A DNA stretch of 64,000 nucleotides from Nitrospira sp. (GCA_030123605.1 CP126123.1:1426001-1490000), one strand, 5' to 3'. Shown: positions 34,958-44,001, counted from the first letter of the stretch. Notes: generated by a model not told the origin, from the letters alone. Numbers and translations: made by a program.

Positions 34958-35707
34958 ATGTCCCAGGACCACCTCCAACCACAGCCCCCCACGCTCCTCG
35001 TGAAGGCACCGCAAGGAGGCACCAAGGAAATCATGATTTCGCCTGCACCCTTTACCATCGGACGCAAAAGCGACAACGACCTTTGCCTGGAAGACGGCGC
35101 CGTCTCCGGCCACCATGCGCGCATCGTCAAGGTCCAGGAAGTGTTGTTCCTGGAGGATCTCGCGAGCACGAACGGCACGTTCGTCAACGAGCAGAAGATC
35201 GACCGGCGACAACTTCAGGACGCCGACAGCATCCGCATCGGCACCCACCGACTGATTTTTCGAGAACACCGACCGACGGAGGTAGACGCGCCGGCGGCAT
35301 GCGCCATCCCGCTCACCGACAAAACGGTGGTCGTCTCGGGACCGCCTGCCGGTGAACGTCCGACCGTGGAACAGATGATCGGCCTGGTGGAAATTCTCTC
35401 AGGCAAGACCGATCAGCCGCAGTACCACTTGATGAAACACGTCTCGCTGATCGGAGCACAAGACGATGCGGTCATCACGCTCACCGGCTGGTTCGCCCCG
35501 AAGACCGCTGCCGTCATCAGCCGCCGAGGCGACGGTTACGTAGTGAGCCAGACGGAGAGCGGGAAACGCATTCTCGTCAACGGCCGGTCCGTTCAAGGCG
35601 AGCAGCCGTTGAAACACGCGGACGTGGTGGAAGTGGCCGGCATCACGATGCGGTTTCTCGTACGCGACTTGAGGAAAAGCCCCCGCGTCACCTTCGCAGC
35701 CGGTTGA
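34958..35707 (+). CDS. FHA-domain protein with two FHA modules
   Basis: A 249-residue phosphothreonine-reading protein. FHA domain 1 (residues about 12-105) has FTIGRKSDNDLCL, the SGHHARI and STNGTFVN, all canonical. A second, degenerate FHA (about 145-240) keeps the fold (LIGAQDDAVITL, GYVVSQTESGKRILVNGR) but lacks the Arg and Ser of the binding site. It follows the phosphatase by 9 bases and starts after AAGGAG. It probably docks on the kinase or its targets. Confidence 0.85.
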   Translation: MSQDHLQPQPPTLLVKAPQGGTKEIMISPAPFTIGRKSDNDLCLEDGAVSGHHARIVKVQEVLFLEDLASTNGTFVNEQKIDRRQLQDADSIRIGTHRLIFREHRPTEVDAPAACAIPLTDKTVVVSGPPAGERPTVEQMIGLVEILSGKTDQPQYHLMKHVSLIGAQDDAVITLTGWFAPKTAAVISRRGDGYVVSQTESGKRILVNGRSVQGEQPLKHADVVEVAGITMRFLVRDLRKSPRVTFAAG

Positions 35708-36001
35708 AGCCGGTCGCCACGGTTAGCTCGCATTACTCATGATGGTTCGTGACGAAACCGCCAAGACGCCACGCGAGGTCCGCGACCCGAAGAATAATGA
35801 GCGTCACGTTTGCGGACGCCGCCGAGACGGTGAGGCGGCGGTGTCTTGCATGCGGAGCCCCGAGAGGTCGAGGCATACTTGAATCAGTATGTCGAGGTCA
35901 TGAGGGGCGAGCCTGCCCGCTTGGGAGCCGAGAACTCGTTCTCAAGCTCGTCGCAGCGGCGTATCGGAGGTTGCAGTAGAAGCATTCATGAATAATGTGA
36001 G
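35708..36001. other. Intergenic with nested inverted repeats
   Basis: No gene is supported in these 294 bases. CGCCGCC (35817-35823) pairs with GGCGGCG (35834-35840), framed by CAAGAC (35762-35767) and GTCTTG (35843-35848). Further on, GAGAAC-TC-GTTCTC (35930-35943) is a perfect palindrome. They may be a structured RNA or a repeat element. Confidence 0.4.
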
Positions 36002-36610
36002 CTAGTTGAGCAACCGGCCGCGTTTCGGCAGGAATTGAAAACACTGCTCCGAGACTTCCTGGGCATGCGCTTCCAAGCATTGGACGATCGCCCCTCCGCC
36101 TGACGGCACGTCACGGCAAAACCGTCGGCGGTCGGCTTCGCAAGCCGCACGCAGATGCTGCAGGTTCTCTTTCATCCGCACGAGTCGTTCACGTAGGATC
36201 GGCTGGCAGGGAGCGGACAATTGCGATGCCTTCCGCTGGAGGCAGGCTCGCCGGTCCCCTTCGTCCTCGGGACACAGCGTATCGATCTCCATGTCGCACT
36301 TGACATCCATCCCCGGAGAAACACGTACGGCGTCGACGGCAGACCGTTCCAACGGTCCGGAGCGAGATGGGAGCGACGTCTCATCCGCCATTGTCGAAAG
36401 AACCGCAGGATCCGGCGAAGGTGAAGCGGGAAGACTGGTCGGCGGAGCGGATTGCGGCGGCGGTTCCGGAACAGGTACGACCGGCGAGAACTCGGGCTGG
36501 CTGTCGTTCTGAGGCAACAGGTAGATGACGAGGCCCCAGACTGCACCCAACACCACGCAGCTGAGCAGGGTGACGATGACGATGGCGCCAAATCGAGATG
36601 GGCCGTTCAA
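36002..36610 (-). CDS. Membrane-anchored Cys-rich protein (GLG1-like repeat)
   Basis: A 202-residue protein. A single N-terminal membrane helix (GAIVIVTLLSCVVLGAVWGLVIYLL) is followed by a Pro-rich linker and an extracytoplasmic domain of about 100 residues with seven cysteines (CDMEIDTLC, RACLQRK, APCQ, AACEADRRRFC, VQCLEAHA, EQC). The spacing resembles the cysteine-rich GLG1 repeat known from Golgi apparatus protein 1 and found in some bacteria. Function unknown. It follows the next gene with 54 bases between. Confidence 0.65.
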   Translation of the reverse strand: MNGPSRFGAIVIVTLLSCVVLGAVWGLVIYLLPQNDSQPEFSPVVPVPEPPPQSAPPTSLPASPSPDPAVLSTMADETSLPSRSGPLERSAVDAVRVSPGMDVKCDMEIDTLCPEDEGDRRACLQRKASQLSAPCQPILRERLVRMKENLQHLRAACEADRRRFCRDVPSGGGAIVQCLEAHAQEVSEQCFQFLPKRGRLLN

Positions 36611-36664
36611 GAAGCTCCTCGATGACGGGGGAATCGATCTCGCCCGACGCCCTGCAAACCGGCG

Positions 36665-37678
36665 TCAGTTCTCCGGGGCTTCGACGATGTGGTTTTCGAA
36701 TCGCGTGCAGCCTTCGGCGAGCAACCGGTTCGTGAGCATTTCCCCCGGCCACTCGATCGGAAGGTCGGCCGTGAACACCCACACATCAGGCGACGTCCAC
36801 ACGGGGCCGTGATCCTCCGGCAATTCCGGATCGAAGAGATCCGTCCAGACCGGCATGTAGACCCCGTTTCCGCATTGCGTATGCAAGTGCACGATCGTGC
36901 GGGCCCGCACCATGGGATCGAGGTCGCGCCATACGGCCGCGGTTTCGTCGGCCAGGCGGTGGAGCCGCACGGCATTCTGCGCATCGAACAGGGCATAGGA
37001 AGCGTAGACCGGCACCTCCAAGGTGTCCGGCGCCAGGGCCAACTCGGCGCATTGTTCGACGAGGCCTTCCAACAGCGCGCGGCGCGCCGGTTCTTCCAAC
37101 GAATCCGGCAACCCCGGATCGGGCATACCGATCAACTGGAAGAAGAGAAACGCGGTGTTTTCCACCGGCGGATAGAGACGGGACGCGATCGCCTGGGTAC
37201 GTTGCGAATCTGCGATGCTCGCCAGGTGCTCGTTCAGCGCCTGCAACGTCAACCCTTCGAGGGTCGCATCGGTCAAGAGGCGAGGCTCGACCCGCACGAC
37301 GACTCCGGCCGGAACCTGCAGATGCCGATGAAGCAAGTCCGCCGTGGCCACGGGATCGATCTTCAAACCCAGCGGATGCCCCAGATTGGCCTGCAACGGC
37401 AGCTCCAAGGCCGCCATCAGGGCGTAGGCATTCTTTTCGTCGTCGGGTCCGTCCATGATGACGGCGCACGAAGCCTCCGCCACCAAATCGAACATCCATT
37501 CCGCCATCTCCTCGTCGAGCGCCGCCAGGACCGTCAGCAAATCCTGTTCACGGCCCTGCTCGATAAAGGCCTGCAATGTATCGATGGCGGCATCGGTGTC
37601 GCCGTGGTCATGGCGACGGGCATTGATCAGATGGATCAAATCCCGCGTCAGCGGATCGGGTCGCGACCAACTCAACAT
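36665..37678 (-). CDS. Uncharacterised DUF6178-like protein
   Basis: A 337-residue soluble protein that I cannot place firmly. It is acidic and helix-rich (LLTVLAALDEEMAEWMFDLVAEASCAVIMD), with ASLYPP-like segments (ASRLYPPVENTAFLFFQLIGM) recalling uncharacterised families of similar length in environmental bacteria; the DUF6178 name is a guess. No signal peptide or metal site is seen. It is upstream of the Cys-rich membrane protein on the same strand. Confidence 0.55.
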   Translation of the reverse strand: MLSWSRPDPLTRDLIHLINARRHDHGDTDAAIDTLQAFIEQGREQDLLTVLAALDEEMAEWMFDLVAEASCAVIMDGPDDEKNAYALMAALELPLQANLGHPLGLKIDPVATADLLHRHLQVPAGVVVRVEPRLLTDATLEGLTLQALNEHLASIADSQRTQAIASRLYPPVENTAFLFFQLIGMPDPGLPDSLEEPARRALLEGLVEQCAELALAPDTLEVPVYASYALFDAQNAVRLHRLADETAAVWRDLDPMVRARTIVHLHTQCGNGVYMPVWTDLFDPELPEDHGPVWTSPDVWVFTADLPIEWPGEMLTNRLLAEGCTRFENHIVEAPEN

Positions 37679-37840
37679 GGCCGACCTCCCTCGTTGATGC
37701 GAACTCGCGCTCTCAGAGATCCGTTCATTCTGTCGTCCATGTTGCCAAACTTTCCAACACGTGGCAAGCGCGAATGTGGTTCGCCGTCGGCCTCACCGGA
37801 GCGCCGTTTCGTACGGCCTCGCCGCATCAAGCCCGACACC

Positions 37841-38254
37841 TCATTCTCCGATGACCTTGACCAGCACGCGCTTGCGTCGCCGCCCATCGAACTCACCGTA
37901 AAAGATTTGTTCCCACGGCCCGAAATCCAATTTCCCACCCGTGATCGCAACCACCACTTCCCGCCCCATGAGCTGCCGCTTGATGTGTGCGTCGCCGTTG
38001 TCTTCGCCGGTCTCGTTATGGCGATAGGTCGCGTCATGCGGAGCGAGCCGTTCGAGAAACCTGTCGTAATCTTCGAGCAACCCAGCCTCGTCGTCGTTGA
38101 TATAGACGCTGGCGGTGATATGCATCGCGTTTACCAACACCATCCCTTCGCGCACGCCGCTCTTTCGCACCGCATCCTCGACTTGCCCGGTAATATTGAG
38201 ATAGGCGCGTCTGGTTTTCGTTTCGAACCACAACTCCTCGCGATAGGACTTCAT
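37841..38254 (-). CDS. yjbQ: YjbQ/UPF0047 family (secondary thiamine-phosphate synthase)
   Basis: A 137-residue protein. The UPF0047 core is complete: [54 protein letters not shown] and [13 protein letters not shown]. Members have weak thiamine-phosphate synthase activity and bind metal with the conserved His residues. The frame stays open upstream to 38698, but that part is unrelated and opposes another gene; ATG 38254 gives the exact family N-terminus. Confidence 0.85.
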   Translation of the reverse strand: MKSYREELWFETKTRRAYLNITGQVEDAVRKSGVREGMVLVNAMHITASVYINDDEAGLLEDYDRFLERLAPHDATYRHNETGEDNGDAHIKRQLMGREVVVAITGGKLDFGPWEQIFYGEFDGRRRKRVLVKVIGE

Positions 38255-38471
38255 GCGACTCTGCACCCAGGGTGGTGCACGATTCTGCAACGAGGATGTT
38301 CGAACTTGCAAGCCCTTGCCCATACCGTGACGGCACCGGGCGGTCGATTTTGCCGTGCCTCCGAAGCCTCGACCAATCTCTCCCCGATGCGCCCGCGAGT
38401 GTTCAGTGTTCACGGCGGCACGAAACGTCTCGCCGGCGGAGGTCGATCGGTCCGCCGTTTTCCGGAACGGA

Positions 38472-38500
38472 TTTGACAGGGCGGAGGGGCAGTGATAAGT
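38472..38500 (+). promoter_or_regulatory. Promoter of the SH3-domain protein gene
   Basis: TTGACA (38472-38477) and TAAGTA (38495-38500), spacing 17, about 50 bases before ATG 38550. Confidence 0.5.
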
Positions 38501-38549
38501 ACCTAGGAATGGACACTCCGTGGCACTGTTCGGACGAGGAGGTTCTCCG

Positions 38550-39227
38550 ATGATTGCTTCTGCGGGCGTTCCTGCGACAGGCAACGAGTGGACGAACCGG
38601 TGGCTCCTGTTCGCACAGCAACCCGATCCGGATCTGGATTTCACCGATGAAGACCTGGACGAAACCATGCCACCTCCCCCTCCGATGAAAGAACCCAAGC
38701 AATCCGGAAAACGGCCGCTTCTCTGGATCGTCTTGCTCTTGCTATTGGGAGGGATCGGCTATGTGGCCATGGACCCGGACGGGGCCATGCAGCTCGTAGC
38801 GCCCTACCTCGAGGATGGTCAGGAAACCGCTCAGCCTGCTGCGCAGCGTCCTTCGCCTAGAACGCCATCTCCGGCGACCGTTCCATCCGAGACGGTTGAA
38901 GCCGGTACTCCGGCCTCCTTGATGACGCCTCCTTCGACACCGGTGACACCCACGGCGAAAGCTGCACCTCCGGTCGTGAACGTCGCCGGCCCGCTGTTTT
39001 CAGAAGGGCAACGGGTGACGGTCGTCGCGGATCCGAGCCGACCGAAGTCCCCCGTACCGCTGCTCGTCGATTCTGTCGGCACGAACACCGGCACGACCCT
39101 GCCGGTGTCTACCACGCTCATCGTGTTGGACGGTGATTACCAGAAAAACGGCTGGGTCTATGCCGTGCGAACCCAAAACGGCCGGAAAGGGTGGATCCCG
39201 GAACGAAACTTGAAACTCAAGCGCTGA
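38550..39227 (+). CDS. Membrane-anchored SH3b-domain protein
   Basis: A 225-residue protein. ATG 38550 is chosen because AGGAGG lies 7 bases before it; the frame reaches back to GTG 38520. One membrane helix ([18 protein letters not shown]) is near residue 60, followed by a long Pro/Thr linker and a C-terminal bacterial SH3 domain ([17 protein letters not shown] to [15 protein letters not shown]). SH3b domains often bind peptidoglycan or peptides, suggesting a periplasmic role. A strong terminator follows. Confidence 0.7.
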   Translation: MIASAGVPATGNEWTNRWLLFAQQPDPDLDFTDEDLDETMPPPPPMKEPKQSGKRPLLWIVLLLLLGGIGYVAMDPDGAMQLVAPYLEDGQETAQPAAQRPSPRTPSPATVPSETVEAGTPASLMTPPSTPVTPTAKAAPPVVNVAGPLFSEGQRVTVVADPSRPKSPVPLLVDSVGTNTGTTLPVSTTLIVLDGDYQKNGWVYAVRTQNGRKGWIPERNLKLKR

Positions 39228-39251
39228 ACAGAAGCCACCGTTCTTCCTTGC

Positions 39252-39293
39252 GACGGCCCGTTCCCCCCATGGAACGGGCCGTCGTCTTTTTTT
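39252..39293 (+). terminator. Strong Rho-independent terminator
   Basis: 13-base perfect stem GACGGCCCGTTCC (39252-39264) with GGAACGGGCCGTC (39271-39283), 6-base loop, then a run of seven T within GTCTTTTTTTC. Confidence 0.9.
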
Positions 39294-39315
39294 CATCCGC
39301 ACTCTCTTGGTATCT

Positions 39316-39324
39316 TGTTATAAT
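39316..39324 (+). promoter_or_regulatory. Extended -10 promoter of the HAD-BtuF-hpnDE operon
   Basis: TGTTATAAT is a perfect extended -10 (TGn-TATAAT). The -35 region is poor, as is usual for this class. It lies 65 bases before ATG 39390. Confidence 0.6.
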
Positions 39325-39389
39325 GCCGCGCCCGTACGGACGACACATCGACAGCTTCGACGGACCTTCGGAGACAAGCACACGAGACC

Positions 39390-40097
39390 ATGAGCGAATT
39401 ACGCGCCGTCATTTTCGATTTCGACGGGGTTATTGCCCATACCGAACCCTTGCACTTTGCCGCCCTTAGACAGATCTTGGCCAGCGTCGACATCCCCCTC
39501 ACGGAAACGGAGTACTATGCCGACTATCTGGGATTCGACGATCGCGGATGTTTCACAGCAGCCCTACAGGCACACCGACGCCCCCTGTCTCCTGCGCTGC
39601 TCACCGAATTGATGGAACAAAAGGCCCGCGCCTACCTGACCGCCGTCAAACAAGAGCTGGCGATCTTTCCCGGCGTACGCGAATTCATCCGTGAAGCGGC
39701 CGAGCGATACAAGCTCGCCATCGCCTCCGGCGCTCTGCGGAACGAAATCGAGTTGATCCTGGATGAGGCCGGCCTGCGCAAGGCGTTTCACCACATTACG
39801 AGCGCCGAGGACGTCGCCAGGGGCAAACCGGCGCCGGACCCCTTTCTCCACGCCCTGGCCGGTCTGAATCGGCAATCGGATCAGACCGCGCTGACGCCGG
39901 GAGATTGCCTGGTCGTTGAAGATTCCCTGCCCGGCATCAGGGCGGCGCGCGCCGCAGGTATGAAGGTCTTGGCCGTCGCCAACACGCATGGAGTGCAGGA
40001 TCTCGGAGAAGCCGACGCCGTTACCCATTCCCTGGCAGACACCAGGCTGTTGGAGCTGCAGGGCCGTCTATGGGGAAGGGGGCAGGGGTCGGCATGA
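39390..40097 (+). CDS. HAD-superfamily phosphatase/phosphomutase
   Basis: A 235-residue HAD hydrolase of the beta-phosphoglucomutase/phosphoglycolate phosphatase-like group. Motif I is FDFDGVIAHTEP (nucleophile Asp and acid Asp), motif II IASGAL, motif III Lys in ARGKPAPDPF, motif IV VVEDSLPGI. The helical cap (residues 15-80) is of the C1 type. The substrate cannot be told. Its stop overlaps the next gene (ATGA). Confidence 0.85.
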   Translation: MSELRAVIFDFDGVIAHTEPLHFAALRQILASVDIPLTETEYYADYLGFDDRGCFTAALQAHRRPLSPALLTELMEQKARAYLTAVKQELAIFPGVREFIREAAERYKLAIASGALRNEIELILDEAGLRKAFHHITSAEDVARGKPAPDPFLHALAGLNRQSDQTALTPGDCLVVEDSLPGIRAARAAGMKVLAVANTHGVQDLGEADAVTHSLADTRLLELQGRLWGRGQGSA

Positions 40098-41038
40098 GAA
40101 TTTGTTCATTGGTACCGGGAGCGACGGAAGTCGTCGCGGCGCTCGGGTGCCGACAAGACTTGGTCGGCATCAGCCATGAATGTGACTATCCGCCAGGCCT
40201 TGCCCATGTCCCCGTGATGGTGCGTCCGCGTGTCGAAAGCCGGCGACTCTCCAGCGCCCAGATCGACGAGCAGGTGGGCTCCCTGCTCTCGGACGGTACG
40301 AGCCTGTATGAACTGGACGGACCGCAGCTTCTGGCGGCGCAACCGGACCTGATCATTGCGCAGGATCTGTGCGACGTGTGCGCCGTGACTCCCGCACAGT
40401 TGGATCGGGTCATCCGTACCCTTTCGCCGGCGCCTCGCATGGTCACTCTCAATCCGCAGCGGCTCGACGACATCCTGCAAGACATCGTCACTCTCGGGAG
40501 GGCGTTGGGACAGGAAGGTACCGGGGCACAATTTGCGACTGAACTGCGCGGCAGGCTTGATGCCGTTCGCGCCAAGGTGGCTTCCGAAACGGTTCGTCCC
40601 AGGGTCGCCTGCCTCGAATGGCTCTCTCCTCTCTATACCGCAGGCCATTGGGTTCCCGATATGGTAGACGCTGCGGGAGGCCTCGATGTCTTGGCGACCG
40701 CCGGTACGGCTTCTCGAAAAACGGATTGGGGCACATTGTCCGCCGCCGCTCCGGATATCATCGTGCTCATGCCCTGCGGATTTACCGTCGAGCGCACGAG
40801 GACCGAACTCGCACCTGTCACAGCACAACCGCAGTGGAAAGATCTTCCGGCCGTCCGGCACGGCGCAGTCTATCTGGTCGATGCCCTGTCCTACTTCAGC
40901 CGCCCCGGGCCTCGTTTGATCAACGGCGTGGAACAGTTGGCCGCCATCTTCCACCCGGCCTGTTTCGGCCACCGGCTTCCATCCGCCGTCGAACGACTCG
41001 AAGGACGGACAACCCTGCCCCATATGATGCCGCGATGA
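40094..41038 (+). CDS. Cobalamin-binding/ABC substrate-binding protein (BtuF-like)
   Basis: A 314-residue protein of the helical-backbone metal-receptor fold that binds vitamin B12 or related ligands. MRICSLVPGATEVVAALGC, LVGISHECDYP and LYELDGPQLLAAQPDLIIAQDLC are family features. There is no signal peptide, so it is not a standard periplasmic BtuF. ATG 40094 gives the ATGA overlap with the HAD gene. It is followed by hpnD through another overlap, so it is part of the squalene operon. Confidence 0.8.
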   Translation: MRICSLVPGATEVVAALGCRQDLVGISHECDYPPGLAHVPVMVRPRVESRRLSSAQIDEQVGSLLSDGTSLYELDGPQLLAAQPDLIIAQDLCDVCAVTPAQLDRVIRTLSPAPRMVTLNPQRLDDILQDIVTLGRALGQEGTGAQFATELRGRLDAVRAKVASETVRPRVACLEWLSPLYTAGHWVPDMVDAAGGLDVLATAGTASRKTDWGTLSAAAPDIIVLMPCGFTVERTRTELAPVTAQPQWKDLPAVRHGAVYLVDALSYFSRPGPRLINGVEQLAAIFHPACFGHRLPSAVERLEGRTTLPHMMPR

Positions 41039-41910
41039 TGACCTTCACCGACGCCCAGACCTACTGCACGACCCTCACGAAAAAGAGCGGGAGCAACTTT
41101 TATTACTCGTTCCTGTTTCTGCCGAAAGCGCGCCGTGAGGCCATGTACACGGTCTATGCCTTCTGCAAAGAAGTGGACAACGCCGTCGACGAGCCGCCCG
41201 CAGGAAGCCGTCCGCAGGAGGAACTGGCGCGCTGGCGGCGGGAACTGACCGCGGCCTACGAGGGCAAACCGACCTTTCCCGTGACCATCAGCCTTGCCAA
41301 ACATGTCCGTGACCTGTCGATTCCTCAGGCGTACTTCGAAGAACTCATCAAGGGCGTTGAAATGGATCTGAGCAGGACGCGCTATGCCACCTTCGAAGAG
41401 TTGTCTCTGTATTGTTATCGAGTGGCCTCCGTCGTCGGCTTGATTTGTCTGCACGTCTTCGGGACGACCTCTCCCCGCGCTCAGGACTACGCCGTCAATC
41501 TCGGCATGGCCTTCCAACTGACCAACATTCTTCGCGACCTCGGCAACGACGCCGAATGCGGTCGCGTGTACCTGCCCCAAGAAGACCTCGCACGGTTCAC
41601 GTACCGGGAAGAGGATCTCCTGCACCGGCGTTACACGCCCGGATTCACCGACCTCATGAAGTTTGAAGTCGGCCGCGCGCAGGAATTTTACGCCAAGGCG
41701 GCGCGGGCACTCGCATCGTTGTCCGGGGCGGAGCGCCGAGCCCTGACGGTGGCGGAGATCATGCGTGGGGTGTACAGCCGAATCCTGCAACGCATCGAAC
41801 AATCCGGATATCGCGTGTTGGGCGACCGGGTCACCTTGTCTCCCAGCCACAGGCTGGCCGTGGCGGCCGGTGTGTGGCTGCAATCTCGCCTCCCCTCTGC
41901 GGCTCCATGA
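41035..41910 (+). CDS. hpnD: Presqualene diphosphate synthase HpnD
   Basis: A 291-residue trans-isoprenyl synthase that condenses two farnesyl diphosphates to presqualene diphosphate. Both aspartate-rich motifs are seen: EVDNAVDE (about residues 44-51) and LRDLGNDAECGRVYLP (about 166-180). The start overlaps the preceding stop (ATGA), and its own stop overlaps hpnE. With hpnE it makes hydroxysqualene-derived squalene for hopanoids. HpnC and squalene-hopene cyclase are not in the window. Confidence 0.9.
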   Translation: MMTFTDAQTYCTTLTKKSGSNFYYSFLFLPKARREAMYTVYAFCKEVDNAVDEPPAGSRPQEELARWRRELTAAYEGKPTFPVTISLAKHVRDLSIPQAYFEELIKGVEMDLSRTRYATFEELSLYCYRVASVVGLICLHVFGTTSPRAQDYAVNLGMAFQLTNILRDLGNDAECGRVYLPQEDLARFTYREEDLLHRRYTPGFTDLMKFEVGRAQEFYAKAARALASLSGAERRALTVAEIMRGVYSRILQRIEQSGYRVLGDRVTLSPSHRLAVAAGVWLQSRLPSAAP

Positions 41911-43208
41911 GCGGGACGGTCCTCATCCTCGGCGGAGGCATCGCCGGACTGACCGCGGCCTTGCAGTTACGTACCAAAGGCCATGCCGTCACGGTGATCG
42001 AACAGACCGCCAAGGTCGGAGGCCGCCTCTGCCACGCGCCGCCGCCTCTGCTTCTGGAAGCTCACCAAGCCACCTGGGCCTTACTCGACAACCTCGACCA
42101 AGCAGCCGCCGCCCGGCGGCATCGGCATACCCCGCTTGAATTCCTGCAATCGACCGGCGCCCGCATCCAATTCCTACACCTGCCCTTGCCGTCGCCGCTC
42201 AATACGTTGCTCGGCACGACCCTCTTTCAAGGGCTGTCGATGCGGGACCGCTGGCACCTGCTCTCCTTCCTCGAACGGACGTGGGAACAGGACCCTCCGT
42301 TGCCGAACGATCTCGATCTCCGTGTCGCCGATGAATGGCTCGCGAGCATCGGCCAGTCTGAGAGCGCGAGGCGAGGAGTCTGGAACAGTCTGGCCCGCCT
42401 GTTGCTGGGCGCGGCGCTGCCCCAGGTCTCGGCAGCCCTGTTCATGCGGACCCTGCGGCGGTGTTTCTTGACTGGCGCCAAGGCGACGAAACTGACCATC
42501 CCGCCCCATGGAGCACATTCGTTTCTGGTCGCGCCGCTCAGGACTCGCCTCGAGACGATGGGCGTGCAGTTTCGGCTGAACAGCACCGCGACTCAACTGC
42601 GTTTCGAACGCGATCGTCTCACGCGGGTCGACCTGGCCGACCACACCGGACTCACCGCCGACTGGTACATCACCGCGCTGCCGCGCCACGGGCTGACGCC
42701 TCTGCTGCCGGAGCGAATCGTGACCCATTACGCCTACTTTCAACAACTCAGCCGCCTGCGCGAATCGCCGTTCATGATGGTGTGCTTACACCTGGATCAG
42801 CCGACGGAACGGACCCAGATCGTTCTCCTCGAACGCAACACGTTCCATTGGATGATCCGGCATCCGGATCGAGAACTGCACGAAGAGGCGACCGTCGTCT
42901 GGGCCGTCGCGGTGGCTGAGCCGGATCTGTCGGCACAAGACGACGGTGAGCTCGTTCGCCTCGCGCTGGAAGACCTGGCGACGGCGTTCCCTGCCGGGTC
43001 GCCTCCACGCCTCATCGAGTCGCAGATCGTTCGGCTTCCGCAGGCCGTGCTCACACCGGAGCCGGGGGCGCAACAGTGCCGGCCGCTACCGAAGAGTCCA
43101 TTCGTCAATTTTTTTGTCGCCGGCGCCTGGACCGATACAGGCTGGCCGGCCAACCTGGAGTCGGCGGTTCTCAGCGGCCAGCGCTGCGCCGAGGCGATTC
43201 CTTCCTAA
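41907..43208 (+). CDS. hpnE: Hydroxysqualene dehydroxylase HpnE (FAD-dependent)
   Basis: A 433-residue flavoprotein that reduces hydroxysqualene to squalene. The FAD dinucleotide motif LILGGGIAGLTAAL is at the N-terminus and the amine-oxidase type end VAGAWTDTGWPANLESAVLSGQRCA is at the C-terminus, both typical. ATG 41907 overlaps the hpnD stop, and the frame reaches back to 41874 without need. The last gene of the operon. Confidence 0.9.
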   Translation: MSGTVLILGGGIAGLTAALQLRTKGHAVTVIEQTAKVGGRLCHAPPPLLLEAHQATWALLDNLDQAAAARRHRHTPLEFLQSTGARIQFLHLPLPSPLNTLLGTTLFQGLSMRDRWHLLSFLERTWEQDPPLPNDLDLRVADEWLASIGQSESARRGVWNSLARLLLGAALPQVSAALFMRTLRRCFLTGAKATKLTIPPHGAHSFLVAPLRTRLETMGVQFRLNSTATQLRFERDRLTRVDLADHTGLTADWYITALPRHGLTPLLPERIVTHYAYFQQLSRLRESPFMMVCLHLDQPTERTQIVLLERNTFHWMIRHPDRELHEEATVVWAVAVAEPDLSAQDDGELVRLALEDLATAFPAGSPPRLIESQIVRLPQAVLTPEPGAQQCRPLPKSPFVNFFVAGAWTDTGWPANLESAVLSGQRCAEAIPS

Positions 43209-43278
43209 ACTTCGAAGTCTTCTCGCCCCGGCAACCGTTCAAATCGTACCCTGAACCCAGAGCCGCCGTCTTACGACA

Positions 43279-43308
43279 TTGACATGCCTCAAGCCCCGCG
43301 ACTAAGAT
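43279..43308 (+). promoter_or_regulatory. Promoter of the uracil-DNA glycosylase gene
   Basis: TTGACA (43279-43284) and TAAGAT (43303-43308), spacing 18, about 28 bases before ATG 43336. Confidence 0.55.
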
Positions 43309-43335
43309 TCGGCGCAGCATTTGCTTAATGACCCC

Positions 43336-44001
43336 ATGTCTCACCCCCCGACCACGCTGCAGGACCTCGCCGACTCATTGCACAATTGCCAACGGTGCCC
43401 GCTCGCCAAGCTGGGACGTACCCAGGTGGTCTTCGGCGTCGGGAATCCCCAGGCATCCGTCATGTTCGTGGGAGAAGCGCCGGGATTTTACGAGGACCAG
43501 AAGGGGGAACCCTTCGTGGGGGCGGCGGGACAATTGCTCAACGACTTGTTGCAATCGGCGGGACTGTCACGCGCGGATGTCTACATCGCGAACGTCATCA
43601 AATGCCGCCCCCCGAACAATCGCGACCCAGAACCCATTGAAGTCGAAACCTGCAAGCCGTTTCTCCTGCAGCAAATCGCGATGATTCGACCGAAACTGGT
43701 CTGTTCGTTGGGCAACTGGGCCACGCAGACTCTCTTGGAGCGCAAGGTGGGGATTACCAGGGTGCGCGGGCAGGCCTTCTACCTGAAGGAGTTTGTGCTC
43801 TTTCCGCTCCTCCATCCCGCCGCGGCGTTACATCAAGGGAGCATGCTGCAGCCCTTGCGCGAAGACTTCCAGAAGCTAAAGGAGTTCCTTGACCGGCATA
43901 GTCAGGAGGCAACACCTGAGGGCCCGTCCGCCTCTGCCACCCGCACGCTGCAGATCGAGCCCCCGCCTCCACCTGCCCAGCAAATGGATCTGTTCAGCTG
44001 A
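43336..44001 (+). CDS. Family-4 uracil-DNA glycosylase (iron-sulfur)
   Basis: A 221-residue DNA repair enzyme that removes uracil. Motif A is GEAPGFYEDQKGEPFVG and motif B is LLHPAAAL; the cluster cysteines appear in CQRC near the start and in KCRPP and ETCKPF, as in UDGa. A Pro-rich tail ends in QMDLFS, matching the sliding-clamp-binding pentapeptide QL(S/D)LF. ATG 43336 fits; an upstream TTG at 43321 is in frame but without a site. Confidence 0.88.
   Translation: MSHPPTTLQDLADSLHNCQRCPLAKLGRTQVVFGVGNPQASVMFVGEAPGFYEDQKGEPFVGAAGQLLNDLLQSAGLSRADVYIANVIKCRPPNNRDPEPIEVETCKPFLLQQIAMIRPKLVCSLGNWATQTLLERKVGITRVRGQAFYLKEFVLFPLLHPAAALHQGSMLQPLREDFQKLKEFLDRHSQEATPEGPSASATRTLQIEPPPPPAQQMDLFS

Noticed and set aside
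37841..38698. A 285-residue version of YjbQ
   Set aside because: The first 147 residues resemble no YjbQ and lie opposite another gene; the family start is ATG 38254.
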